Below are positions 1-9,066 of a DNA stretch of 32,980 bases, piece by piece. How positions within the stretch are numbered: position 1 is the first letter of the stretch; every line of letters begins with the position of its first letter. The translations under genes were made by a program, and so were the position numbers. The notes below the pieces were generated by a model. It was not told the DNA's origin and ran no database searches. It worked only from the letters and a program-made list of their open reading frames with translations. Source of the DNA: Planctomycetota bacterium (GTDB taxonomy: Bacteria > Planctomycetota > MHYJ01 > WSZJ01); assembly GCA_021413805.1 (NCBI GenBank), contig JAIOPR010000158.1, positions 1-32,980 on the forward strand, read 5' to 3'.

Positions 1-1188
1 CACGATTAACAGCCCGCTTCCCACCATGTACAACCCGATCGTGCAGAGCATCGGCAGCGTGTAGCCGTCGCGGCCGAGGGTGACGTGGTGGATCATCCAG
101 CCGCCGGCGGAAGCGGAAACGGTCCACGCGGCGTTCCAGGAGAGCTGCTTCATGGAATTCGTGACGGCCTGCTGGTCGGCGGCGGCCATGTCCATGACGA
201 AGGCGGAGGCGACGGGCTGGGACATGTTCATGAGGAGGGACCGGAGGAGGAAGGCGGTGACGGAAACGGAAAGCCACGGCGAGAACGCGAGCGCGGCGAA
301 GAACGGGATCGAGAGGAGCTGCGAGCCGGCGATCGTCGCGATGCGCCCGAACCGCTGCGCGATGACGGGGGCGAGAAAGAACCCGACCATGTTCATCGCG
401 GACGACGCCGCGAAGAAATACGAAATCTCACTGGCGCTTCGGCCGAAGCGCCCCTGGAAGTACAGGTTGATGAACGGGATCGTGAGGCCGGCGCCACAGC
501 CGACGAGCGCGTCGGGGAGGCAGAGCTTGACCGTCGTGCGCCAGTCCCGCGCGAGGAGAAAGTCGCGGAAATGCCGGCGCACCGTCGCCACCGCCGTCTC
601 CGCGATCAGCACCATCGGCGCGACCGCGAGCAGCCCGCCGAGCGCGCCGCAGAGCATCATCGTGCGAAGCGCGTCGGTCCCGTGACCCAGCCAGTGTTCG
701 AGCGGCGCGACCGCCAGCGTCCCGATCGTCCCCGCAAACGCGCTTCCCCCGATCGAAACGCCGAACAGGTGGCCGCGCTCGGACGGCGTCGAATTCCTCG
801 CGTAGAACGGGCTCGAGGCGACGCCGAAAATGGCGCTTCCCGCGCCCGCCACGAACGACGCGACCGCGACGGCGTTGCGTCCCGCGAGGAGCGCAGTGCC
901 GACGTTTCCGGCCATCGTGACGAGGACGGCGAGGATGAGAAGCGGCTTCATGCGCCAGCGGTCGAGGAGAACGGCGGCGGGGATGGTGCAGAAGACGGCG
1001 CCGAGCTGGACGGCGGAGAGGAAGTTGCCGATCTCGGCTTCGTTGTAGCCGGACTGCTTGAGGTAGAGATTGCGGGTGACGCCGAGGAGCGCCTGGCCGA
1101 GGGCCCAGAGAGCGGTGGCGACGAGGAAGAGGCGTGCGTTCGGGGAGAAGGAACGGACGTGGGAGGCGTAGTCGCGGGAGAAGGACAT
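1..1188 (-). CDS. MFS transporter, 3' end truncated by window edge
   Basis: Reverse complement from ATG at 1188 reads MSFSRDYASHVRSFSPNARLFLVATALWALGQALLGVTRNLYLKQSGYNEAEIGNFLSAVQLGAVFCTIPAAVLLDRWRMKPLLI..., open to base 1. Multiple hydrophobic helices and MFS-like loop (LLDRWRMKPLL). Absent from the ORF track because it has no stop in the window. Confidence 0.85.
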   Translation of the reverse strand, partial: MSFSRDYASHVRSFSPNARLFLVATALWALGQALLGVTRNLYLKQSGYNEAEIGNFLSAVQLGAVFCTIPAAVLLDRWRMKPLLILAVLVTMAGNVGTALLAGRNAVAVASFVAGAGSAIFGVASSPFYARNSTPSERGHLFGVSIGGSAFAGTIGTLAVAPLEHWLGHGTDALRTMMLCGALGGLLAVAPMVLIAETAVATVRRHFRDFLLARDWRTTVKLCLPDALVGCGAGLTIPFINLYFQGRFGRSASEISYFFAASSAMNMVGFFLAPVIAQRFGRIATIAGSQLLSIPFFAALAFSPWLSVSVTAFLLRSLLMNMSQPVASAFVMDMAAADQQAVTNSMKQLSWNAAWTVSASAGGWMIHHVTLGRDGYTLPMLCTIGLYMVGSGLLIV

Positions 1189-1209
1189 GGGACGGGAAGG
1201 CTACGGACG

Positions 1210-1251
1210 AATTTTCAATTTTCAATTTCCAATTTTCAAATACCAATGAAA
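1210..1251. repeat. AT-rich heptanucleotide array (AATTTTC AATTTTC AATTTCC AATTTTC AAATACC AATGAAA)
   Basis: Six 7-nt units in the spacer between divergent genes 1188(-) and 1341(+), an AT-rich island in GC-rich DNA. Confidence 0.75.
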
Positions 1252-1340
1252 GGCGTGACGGCTGGCGCCGGGGGCCGCTCCTTGGGATAGAGTGCGGTCC
1301 TTCCTGGCATCCACATTCTCGCGCTTCCCGGAGCCCTCGC

Positions 1341-2453
1341 ATGCGATTTCTTCGTGTCCTCGCCCTCCTCGCCATTTCGCTCCCTGTCTTCGCCGACGAC
1401 CTTTCGGACGCCCTCGCGAAGGCCCTCGCCCAGACAAAACAGGCGCCGGCGTCGGCGCGCGGCGATGCGCTTTACGGCGACAAGAAGTACGAGGAAGCCG
1501 CTTCGGCCTATCTCGAGTATGTGACCTCGCACCCCGACGACTCGAACGCCTGGTACAACCTCTCCTGCTGCCTCGCGCTTCTCAAGCGCAAGGACGACGC
1601 CATCGCCGCGCTCGACCAGGCGGTGAAAGCCGGGTTCACGGACGTCACGCACATCAAGGCGGACCCGGACCTCGAGGTGATCCGGAAGAAGAAGGCTTAC
1701 AAGGCAATCGTGAAGAGCCTTTCCGCGGAAGCCGGCGCGAAGCCGAAAACGGAGTGGATCCCCGCCAACGCACTCCTTCCGTGCTACATCGCGAAACCGA
1801 AAGGCTTCGATTCCAAGAAGGAATACGGGCTGCTCCTTCTTCTCCACGGGCGCGGCGACACCGCGGACCATTTCCTCGGCAACGTCGCGGACTGGGGCGG
1901 GGACGACTTCATCGTGGCCGCGGTCGAGACGCCGTATGTGCTCGGCCTGCCGGGGGGACGCGCGGGACGGTGCTGGGCCCCCTGGGAGTCCGGGAAAGAA
2001 AACACCGCGACCGCCTACAAGCTCTCCGCGGACACGGTCGGCCGGACGCTCGACGCGCTCAAGAAAAGCTACAAGCTCGACCCGAAGCGCGTTTTCGTCC
2101 TCGGGTTCAGCGAAGGCGCATTCATGTCCGCCCACTGCGCCCTTCTCCTCGCCGACAAGATCGCCGGCGCCATCGTCATCAGCGGCGGGTATGACCCTTC
2201 GCTCGTCACCGACGCCGATTTCGCGAAGGCGAAAGGTCTCCGGATTCTAGTGGCGCACGGGACCAGCGACTCGACCGTGCCGTTTGGGAGCGGCAAGAAA
2301 CTGAAAGAAGCGCTGGATTCGCACGGGGTGCCGGTCGAGTTCTTCCCGTTCGAGGGCGGGCACCAGATTCCCAAGACGGTGCGCGACGGCGTCGGCGGCT
2401 GGATTCGAGGCGAAGAGATCCCGGAAGATTCGAAAGTGGAGATCCCGAAGTAA
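1341..2453 (+). CDS. Exported TPR-containing alpha/beta hydrolase (esterase/phospholipase-like)
   Basis: Signal peptide MRFLRVLALLAISLPVFA; TPR-like GDKKYEEAASAYLEYVTSHPDDSNAWYNLSCCLALLKRKDDAIAALDQAV; hydrolase motifs LLLLLHGRGDT and LGFSEGAF (GxSxG), late GGHQIP His. Confidence 0.8.
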   Translation: MRFLRVLALLAISLPVFADDLSDALAKALAQTKQAPASARGDALYGDKKYEEAASAYLEYVTSHPDDSNAWYNLSCCLALLKRKDDAIAALDQAVKAGFTDVTHIKADPDLEVIRKKKAYKAIVKSLSAEAGAKPKTEWIPANALLPCYIAKPKGFDSKKEYGLLLLLHGRGDTADHFLGNVADWGGDDFIVAAVETPYVLGLPGGRAGRCWAPWESGKENTATAYKLSADTVGRTLDALKKSYKLDPKRVFVLGFSEGAFMSAHCALLLADKIAGAIVISGGYDPSLVTDADFAKAKGLRILVAHGTSDSTVPFGSGKKLKEALDSHGVPVEFFPFEGGHQIPKTVRDGVGGWIRGEEIPEDSKVEIPK

Positions 2454-2459
2454 CGCGGC

Positions 2460-2678
2460 CTACTCCCGCACGGGCTCCTCGGCGTACTCCTCGAGAACCT
2501 CTTCCACGACCAGCCTGACCCGCGTCACTTTCCGGCGCTTCCCTGACGTCGTGAAATGGTAGTCGTCCATCTTGGCCTCCAGGAACGCCGCGCTCTGGCC
2601 GCAGGCGAGCACCTCGGGATAGCCGATGGAGGGGTCCTCGCGCAGGACGGCGTACAAGGGCATGCCTTTGGTGATCAT
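2460..2678 (-). CDS. Small hypothetical protein (72 aa)
   Basis: MITKGMPLYAVLREDPSIGYPEVLACGQSAAFLEAKMDDYHFTTSGKRRKVTRVRLVVEEVLEEYAEEPVRE; the upstream part of the 348-aa track ORF is low complexity and antisense to the 2806 gene, so the ATG at 2678 is preferred. Confidence 0.5.
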   Translation of the reverse strand: MITKGMPLYAVLREDPSIGYPEVLACGQSAAFLEAKMDDYHFTTSGKRRKVTRVRLVVEEVLEEYAEEPVRE

Positions 2679-2805
2679 CGGGCGCTCCTTTCGTGGAGTC
2701 CCATTTTCCCATTTTGGCCAACTCTGTGGGGCGGCATCGCGTATCTTCTGTACGGAAACGGTCGCGGTCGGGGGACCGCGGCGCCACCCCAAAGGGAGAT
2801 CCCGC

Positions 2806-3570
2806 ATGTCGCGTTCCACGGTCGTGCTCGGCGCGCTGGTCCTGGCGCTTCTCGCCATCTCGATCGGGACCTCCCTCAAGCTGGTGAAACTGCAGGAGCA
2901 GGTGGCGAAGCTGGAAGAGCGGCAGGGTGGGGCTTCGGTCCCGGCGGGTGGGACGGCGGGTTCGCAGGTCGCTTCCGGCGGCGCCAAAGACTCAACGGGC
3001 ACGGCAACGGCAGGAAACGGCGCGGTCTCCGATGCCGGGACCGCGAACGGGAACACTTCACCGGGAAGCGATTCTCCCGCGGGCGGAGGTGGAACGGGAC
3101 GCAAGCCGGCAGCGCGCGCGACGGACGGGACGCTTTCCGAAAAAGACATCGAGGCGATGATCGAGAAGAAGCTGGCGGCGCACGACCAGAAGAACCCGCT
3201 GGCCACGTTTATGAACTTCGAGGACCCGATGGTCGTGATGGAGCGCGAACTCAAGCTTTCTTCCATCCAGAAGACCCGCATCCAGCAGCATATCAAGGAG
3301 CGCGACGAGGCGACGATGGAGCTGTACCAGGCGCCGGAAGCGCGCAAGGACTGGAAGGCGGCCGAGGAGAAGGCAACGGAGCTCCGGAAAACGTGCGACG
3401 AGTCCGTGAAGCGCGAACTCGACCTGGCGCAGCAGGACAAGTATGAGGAGCTCAAGAAGTCGGGCAAGCTGATGGACTTCGGCAGCGGCGGCGGCATGTC
3501 GATCATGATCGGGGGCCCGGCGACGAAGGAAGATGACCCCGCGAATCCGGACCCCGCGGGAGGAAAGTAG
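2806..3570 (+). CDS. Membrane-anchored coiled-coil hypothetical protein
   Basis: N-terminal TM segment VVLGALVLALLAISIGTSL, coiled-coil LVKLQEQVAKLEERQ, Gly/Ser/Thr-rich linker, helical C-terminal domain; purine-rich RBS-like AAAGGGAGA upstream of ATG. Confidence 0.7.
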   Translation: MSRSTVVLGALVLALLAISIGTSLKLVKLQEQVAKLEERQGGASVPAGGTAGSQVASGGAKDSTGTATAGNGAVSDAGTANGNTSPGSDSPAGGGGTGRKPAARATDGTLSEKDIEAMIEKKLAAHDQKNPLATFMNFEDPMVVMERELKLSSIQKTRIQQHIKERDEATMELYQAPEARKDWKAAEEKATELRKTCDESVKRELDLAQQDKYEELKKSGKLMDFGSGGGMSIMIGGPATKEDDPANPDPAGGK

Positions 3571-3593
3571 CCCGCCGCCGCGCGTTCCGTTCC

Positions 3594-3622
3594 TTGGCCG
3601 CACTCCCCGCTCCCCTTACCAT
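3594..3622 (+). promoter_or_regulatory. Sigma70-like promoter of the LOG-family gene, leaderless spacing
   Basis: TTGGCC-17 nt-TACCAT, -10 box ending 6 nt before ATG 3629. Confidence 0.45.
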
Positions 3623-3628
3623 TCCTCG

Positions 3629-4747
3629 ATGCCCCCCGAATCCCAGCCCGGCGTCCCCGGTTTCCGGCGCGACTACGGCGCCTTTGATCGCGCCGCCGAC
3701 GAACTTCTCCAGAAGCTTGCGATCACGACGAACGCCGACCTGGTCCGCGAACTGATCGTCACGGCGCTCCGCCTCGCCGACGACCAGGCGGAACGCGGCG
3801 ACGTGAAAATCGTCTCTTCCGCGATCAAGGAACTTCGCTACGCGTTTAAGACGTTCGCGCCGTGGCGGGATGTGCGCAAAGTGTCGATTTTTGGAAGCGC
3901 GCGGACGCCGGCGGACAATCCTTCGTACAAGCAGACGGCGGAGTTTGCGAAGGAGATGGTCCGGCGCGGGTTCATGATCATCACGGGGGCCGGCGGCGGG
4001 ATCATGCGCGCCGGGAACGAGGGCGCCGGGGCCGAGAAATCGTTCGGCGTGAACATCCGCCTGCCCTTCGAACAACGCGCGAACACCGTCATCACCGGCG
4101 ACCGCAAGCTCGTCACGTTCCGGTACTTCTTCACGCGCAAGCTGATGTTCATCAAGGAAGCCGACAGCGTCGCGTTCTTCCCGGGCGGATTCGGCACGAT
4201 GGACGAAATGTACGAGACGCTCACGCTCGTCCAGACGGGCAAAACCGTCCCCATTCCCCTCGTCATGGTGGACACCTCCGGCGGCACCTTCTGGGCCGCC
4301 TGGCACGAATTCGTCGAGCGCCTCATCTACCGCGGGCTCGTCAGCGCCGAGGACAACCACCTCTTCAAGATCTGTACCAGCGTCACCGACGCCTGCGACG
4401 AAATCTGCAACTTCTACCGCGTTTACAATTCGTCGCGCTACGTGAAGGGCAAGTTCGTGATCCGCCTGAACCAGCCCGTCTCCGCAGAAACCGTGGCGAG
4501 GCTCAAGAAGGACTTCGTCGACATCCACGGCGGCGACCTCGAGTCCACCGCGCCGCTTCCCGACGAAGCGCACGAAGAACGCGTGGTTCACCTGCCGCGG
4601 ATCGCGATGAATTTCAACCGGCGGAACCAGGGACGGCTGCGACAGCTGATCGACATCCTGAACCAGGAGCCGGGCGCAGCGGCGCCGGTACCGCAGAGGC
4701 AGACCGGGCCGGCGGACGACGATGTCGGCGGTGCCACGGGGGAATAG
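3629..4747 (+). CDS. LOG family protein (TIGR00730-like Rossmann fold)
   Basis: VSIFGSAR, MIITGAGGGIMRAGNEGA, and the LOG signature PGGFGTMDEMYE. Confidence 0.85.
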   Translation: MPPESQPGVPGFRRDYGAFDRAADELLQKLAITTNADLVRELIVTALRLADDQAERGDVKIVSSAIKELRYAFKTFAPWRDVRKVSIFGSARTPADNPSYKQTAEFAKEMVRRGFMIITGAGGGIMRAGNEGAGAEKSFGVNIRLPFEQRANTVITGDRKLVTFRYFFTRKLMFIKEADSVAFFPGGFGTMDEMYETLTLVQTGKTVPIPLVMVDTSGGTFWAAWHEFVERLIYRGLVSAEDNHLFKICTSVTDACDEICNFYRVYNSSRYVKGKFVIRLNQPVSAETVARLKKDFVDIHGGDLESTAPLPDEAHEERVVHLPRIAMNFNRRNQGRLRQLIDILNQEPGAAAPVPQRQTGPADDDVGGATGE

Positions 4748-4831
4748 GTTCGTTCATCCGCGGCGCCCTCCAGGATCGTACAATCAACCCAGCGCCCGCA
4801 TCCGGGCCCCGCCCTCCCGAAGGAGTCCGCC

Positions 4832-5713
4832 ATGCGCAAATTCGCCGTCATCGCCCTCCTTGCCGCCTGCGCTTCGCAGGCCCTCGCCAAGCCGCCCGAA
4901 GTGCGCTATGCGGGGACCTGGAACGAGGCCGTCGTGGAGGCGAAAGAACGGAACGTGCCGATCGTGATCGTCTTCGTGAAGCAGGACGCGGATGGCGGCG
5001 CGGTGGAGCGGTTCGTGCTGGGATCGACGGAATTTATCGCCGCTTCGAAGAAATGGATCACGATCTACTGCAACCGTGACGAGGGGCAGCCGACGAAAAA
5101 GGTCGGGGAGAAGGTGGTTTCCACGGTGACCCCGAGGCTGACGGTGGAGGCGCACATTGCGGCCTGGAAGGAAATTGCGCCGAAATTCCTCAAGGGTGAG
5201 GACCCGGCGACGCCGACCGTGGTGTGGTGCGGGACGGACGAGACGGAGATCGGCCGGCTTGAGGGGAAGATGACGTCGCGGGAGCTGCTGCTGAAGCTCG
5301 CGGAGGCCTCGAAGAAAACCGGGCCCGGGTTGGACGGGGACGACTATGGCGAAGCGATCGAGCACCTGGCGGCCGGCGATGCCGCTTCGAGCGACAACAA
5401 AATTGGCGACGCGGTGCGCGAGTTCGGTGAGGTGATGAAGCTTGAGAAAGAGCCGGGCTCGAAGGTAGTCGTCGAACGTGCGAGAACGGGGCTGAACCGC
5501 ATGAACGACTCGGGCAAGGCGACGTACAGCAAGGCGATGGAATGCGTGGCCGCGGAAGACTACACGCGTGCGAAGAAGATGCTGATGGATGTCCTGACGA
5601 ATTTTGCGGGGCTTCCCATCGGCAAGGAAGCGAAGAAGACGTACGACGAGGTCGTGGAGAAGGAAAAGCAGAAGGTCAAGAACGGGGTCGGCGGGGACGG
5701 GAAGCGCCGGTAG
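4832..5713 (+). CDS. Secreted hypothetical protein, possibly thioredoxin-fold
   Basis: Signal peptide MRKFAVIALLAACASQALA; segment TWNEAVVEAKERNVPIVIVFVKQDADGG resembles the start of thioredoxin-like domains but has no CxxC. Confidence 0.6.
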   Translation: MRKFAVIALLAACASQALAKPPEVRYAGTWNEAVVEAKERNVPIVIVFVKQDADGGAVERFVLGSTEFIAASKKWITIYCNRDEGQPTKKVGEKVVSTVTPRLTVEAHIAAWKEIAPKFLKGEDPATPTVVWCGTDETEIGRLEGKMTSRELLLKLAEASKKTGPGLDGDDYGEAIEHLAAGDAASSDNKIGDAVREFGEVMKLEKEPGSKVVVERARTGLNRMNDSGKATYSKAMECVAAEDYTRAKKMLMDVLTNFAGLPIGKEAKKTYDEVVEKEKQKVKNGVGGDGKRR

Positions 5714-5729
5714 TTAGCCGAGCGACCGC

Positions 5730-6077
5730 TCAGGCTTTGTGGCCGAACAGCTCCTGGATCCGGGCGTCCAGCGCCGGCATGAGGATGCCCTGGAACTCCT
5801 GAATGCTCCCGCCGCGATAGCTCCGCATTTTCTCGCCCACGACTGAATTGGCCTGTGTCAGGATCGCCAGCGGGTCCAGGTTGTGGGCGATTTTCTGCGC
5901 CTGCGGAATCCGGTCGATGCGGTCGATTACCCAGCGCGAAATCCCCATCACGAGGCGCAGGTTTGCCTTCTTGTCCTCGGCGCGCATGGCGGCGAACAGC
6001 GGGTCATCGGCGGAGGTGAGCTCCGGGTGCGCGCAGACCTTGCGCTTGTACAACTCGTAGGCCGCGGCGGGATCCAT
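5730..6077 (-). CDS. Hypothetical protein (115 aa), translationally coupled to the upstream histidine kinase
   Basis: MDPAAAYELYKRKVCAHPELTSADDPLFAAMRAEDKKANLRLVMGISRWVID...; start codon overlaps the kinase stop by 1 nt (TGATG). Confidence 0.6.
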   Translation of the reverse strand: MDPAAAYELYKRKVCAHPELTSADDPLFAAMRAEDKKANLRLVMGISRWVIDRIDRIPQAQKIAHNLDPLAILTQANSVVGEKMRSYRGGSIQEFQGILMPALDARIQELFGHKA

Positions 6078-8983
6078 CAGGCCTGCCCGCGCTTTTCGAG
6101 AACATGGCGCACCCTTTCGGCGAGCGTGCGCGGGGTGAACGGTTTGGGCAGGAACTCAACGTCGGTGTCGATGAGGCCGTGGCGGCCGAGGGCATCGTCC
6201 GTGTAGCCCGAGATGAACAGGACGCGCATCCCGGGACGCGACCTGGAGAGCTGTTCGGCGACCTTGGGACCGCTCAGCCCGGGCATGACGACGTCCGTGA
6301 TGAGCAGGTGAATCTCGGCGGGGTGCGCGGCGGATACCGAAGCGGCGATCGCCCCATCCCCCGCCTCGAGGACGGTGTACCCGAGGCCCCGGAGAGCGCG
6401 GACCATCAGCACGCGAAGCGGTTCCTCGTCCTCGACGACCAGGATCGTCTCGGGCCCGGTCGGCGCCGGGCGGGGAGCCTCCGTCCTGCGCTCGAGGCCC
6501 GCTTCTTCAACGCAGGGCATGTCGATGTCGAACGTCGTGCCCTCCCCGGGAACGCTGTTCACGGAGATGCGGCCCCCGCTCTGGCGGACGATCCCGTAAA
6601 CCGTGGCAAGACCGAGTCCCGTCCCGCGCCCCCGTTCCTTCGTGGTGAAGAATGGCTCAAAAATATGAGCGAGGACCTCGGGGGACATCCCGACACCCGT
6701 GTCGGCGATGCTGAACCGGACGCACGCCGCGTCGGGCGGAGGTGTCCCCGGCGCACTCGCGACCGCCACGGCGGCAACCCGCGCGGTGCGAAGCGACAGC
6801 CGGCCTCCGGCAGGCATGGCGTCACGGGCGTTGACGGCCAGGTTGATCAGGACCTGCTCGATCTGGCCGCGGTCGGCCCGGACCCGCCCCGCGTCGGGGG
6901 CGAGTGTCATCTCCAGCTGGATGTTCTCGCCGATCAGGCGCCGAAGCAGCTTCTCCGTGTCCGCGACGATCGCGTTGACCTCGATGACCTGCGGCTGCAG
7001 CACCTGCTTGCGGCCGAACGCGAGAAGCTGCCTCGTGAGGGACGACGCCCGGTCTCCCGCCTTCAGGATTTCGTCCATCTCCTTCCGCAGGGGGTCGCCT
7101 TCAGCAAACCGGTCCCGGGCCAGCTCCGCGTACCCGATGATCGCCGTCAGCAGGTTGTTGAAATCGTGCGCCACGCCGCCCGCCAGCCGCCCGATCGCTT
7201 CCATCTTCGTGGACTGGCGCAGGTTCTCCTCCAGGTCCTGCAGCTGCCTCTGCGCCTGCCGGCGCTCTTCTTCAACTCCGATAGCGCTGGCGATGATCCC
7301 CATCAGGCGCGCGTCCTCGCGGCTGGGATCGGCCTCGCCCGGCAACCCGATGCAGAGGGCGCCGCGGGGCACGCCTCCGCACCACACCACACGCCCCGCC
7401 AGCGTCATCTGCGGCCCCTTGAGGATGTTCGGGTTCGTATCCCCGTGGCGCAACACCGGTCGCCCTCCACCAAGGACCACATCCGTCCGCGCCGACCCCA
7501 GGACCTGGTGACAGAATGCCAGCAGCGGACTCCCGGGCGAAACGTGCGCCGGCGGAACCTGCCACTGCGCCGCCGGCGAAAGCCGTCCTTCCGCGTCGCA
7601 GGTGGCAAAAAGCGCCCACGCCGCAGACATCGTCTCCCCGCAGAAGGCCACCAGCCGGTCGATGTTCCCCGTCGGGTCCGGCCCGAAACTCAGGAAACAG
7701 TCATTCAGCCTCGCAAGCCGGTCGGCCGCGTTCCGCCGGTCGCTGATGTCCCTCACCGCGCCCAGCCGCGCCGGGCGGCCCTTCCACCGGTGGTTGAACC
7801 CCAGGACCTCGGCATGAAACCGCGTGCCGTCCTTGCGCAGCCCGACGATTTCGTACGCGCCTGCGTGGCCCGACCGGTACTTCTCCTTCACCATCTCCCG
7901 CTCTTCGGGAACCACAATCTCCGTGATCTCCCTCCCCACGAGCTCCGCCGGGGTGTATCCGAACAAACCCGCGATCCCCGCGGTGATCTCCCGGATAACG
8001 CCGTCCTCCTGGATCAGGTACCCGTTATAGAGGGAATCGACGATTTTCCTGAAGTGCTCCTCGCTCTCGTGCAACTCGCCCTCCATCTTGCGGCGGAGGA
8101 AGGCCTGCCCGAGCTGCGCGGCAACGGCGGCGATGAGCCTCACGAGGCTCTCGTCCTCGGGGCGCGGCGCACACATCAGGAACTCGATGACAGCGACGAC
8201 GTCGTTCCCGGCAAGGACGGGAATGAAGAGCCCGCCACGAAGGCCGGCCTCTGTGGCGGCGGCAATCCGGCGAAACGTCGGTTCGGCGGCGAGGTCGAGG
8301 CAGAGAATCGGGCGACGGTTCAGAAACGCGCCCCAGAGCAGCCCGATGCCATACTTCGTCTCGGCGCGCTCGCTGGCCGCGCGAAAAACCTGAAGCGACG
8401 AGTCGCGCATCCAGACCGGGCCCGCGTCGAGGCGTTCTTCTCCTTCGGCCGGGATCCACGCCTGCCCGATGTCCCAGCCCGTGAACGCGCAGATGTCGCG
8501 AAGGGCCAGCTTCAGCGCGCCATCCAGGTCCTGCGCCTGGCTCACCGCCAGCGACAGCACCGTCAGGAGCCGCGCTTCCTCGTCGATCCGTTTCCGCTCG
8601 ATCGCGCTTCGCAACCGCCGGGAGAGAAAGGTCGGGTTGATCGTCCCGCGGACGACATAATCCTGGGCGCCGGCGCGGAGGAATTCGGCGCTGAGGGCGG
8701 AATCCTCCGGGGAGACGACGATCAGGATCGGGGCGAGGGGGGCGCGGTCGCGAAGGGCCGCGACGGAGGCGGGGCCGTGGGAGTCGGGCAGGTCGAGGCT
8801 GAGCAGGATCGCATCGACACCGCCCGCGGTAACGCGGTGCATCGCGTCCGCCATCGTCCCGGCCACGGAGAGCACAATGGAGCATTCGCCGGATTCGGAG
8901 AGCCGGGCGCGGATTTCCTGCACCGCGGCGGGGTCGCCCTCGGCAAGCAGGACGCGGATTTCAGTGGGAACTCGTGAAGCCAT
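6077..8983 (-). CDS. Hybrid sensor histidine kinase: REC-GAF-PAS-GAF-like-HisKA-HATPase-REC
   Basis: GGVAHDFNNLLTAIIGYAEL (HisKA), NLAVNARDAM (N box), DTGVGMSPE, GRGTGLGLATVYGIV (G boxes), PAS EITAGIAGLFGYTPAELVGREI, C-terminal REC ILVVEDEEP...LLITDVVMPGLSG. Confidence 0.95.
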   Translation of the reverse strand: MASRVPTEIRVLLAEGDPAAVQEIRARLSESGECSIVLSVAGTMADAMHRVTAGGVDAILLSLDLPDSHGPASVAALRDRAPLAPILIVVSPEDSALSAEFLRAGAQDYVVRGTINPTFLSRRLRSAIERKRIDEEARLLTVLSLAVSQAQDLDGALKLALRDICAFTGWDIGQAWIPAEGEERLDAGPVWMRDSSLQVFRAASERAETKYGIGLLWGAFLNRRPILCLDLAAEPTFRRIAAATEAGLRGGLFIPVLAGNDVVAVIEFLMCAPRPEDESLVRLIAAVAAQLGQAFLRRKMEGELHESEEHFRKIVDSLYNGYLIQEDGVIREITAGIAGLFGYTPAELVGREITEIVVPEEREMVKEKYRSGHAGAYEIVGLRKDGTRFHAEVLGFNHRWKGRPARLGAVRDISDRRNAADRLARLNDCFLSFGPDPTGNIDRLVAFCGETMSAAWALFATCDAEGRLSPAAQWQVPPAHVSPGSPLLAFCHQVLGSARTDVVLGGGRPVLRHGDTNPNILKGPQMTLAGRVVWCGGVPRGALCIGLPGEADPSREDARLMGIIASAIGVEEERRQAQRQLQDLEENLRQSTKMEAIGRLAGGVAHDFNNLLTAIIGYAELARDRFAEGDPLRKEMDEILKAGDRASSLTRQLLAFGRKQVLQPQVIEVNAIVADTEKLLRRLIGENIQLEMTLAPDAGRVRADRGQIEQVLINLAVNARDAMPAGGRLSLRTARVAAVAVASAPGTPPPDAACVRFSIADTGVGMSPEVLAHIFEPFFTTKERGRGTGLGLATVYGIVRQSGGRISVNSVPGEGTTFDIDMPCVEEAGLERRTEAPRPAPTGPETILVVEDEEPLRVLMVRALRGLGYTVLEAGDGAIAASVSAAHPAEIHLLITDVVMPGLSGPKVAEQLSRSRPGMRVLFISGYTDDALGRHGLIDTDVEFLPKPFTPRTLAERVRHVLEKRGQA

Positions 8984-9066
8984 CGTGAAGCGGCCCTCGC
9001 GCCGCGATGAGCATGGTATGACGGGAAGTCGGATGCCCGCTCACGCAAATCGAGTAACGGGCCGGC

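Noticed and set aside
85-1290. 401-aa plus-strand ORF
   Set aside because: Antisense to the edge-truncated MFS transporter, which has clear transmembrane structure.
5717-5738. Intrinsic terminator after the 5713 stop
   Set aside because: Weak bulged stem (GCC-GAGCG / CGCTC-A-GGC) with only TTT following; too weak to call.
6104-8977. 957-aa plus-strand ORF
   Set aside because: Exactly antisense to the well-supported histidine kinase; Arg/Asp/Gly/Val-rich shadow translation with no domain motif.
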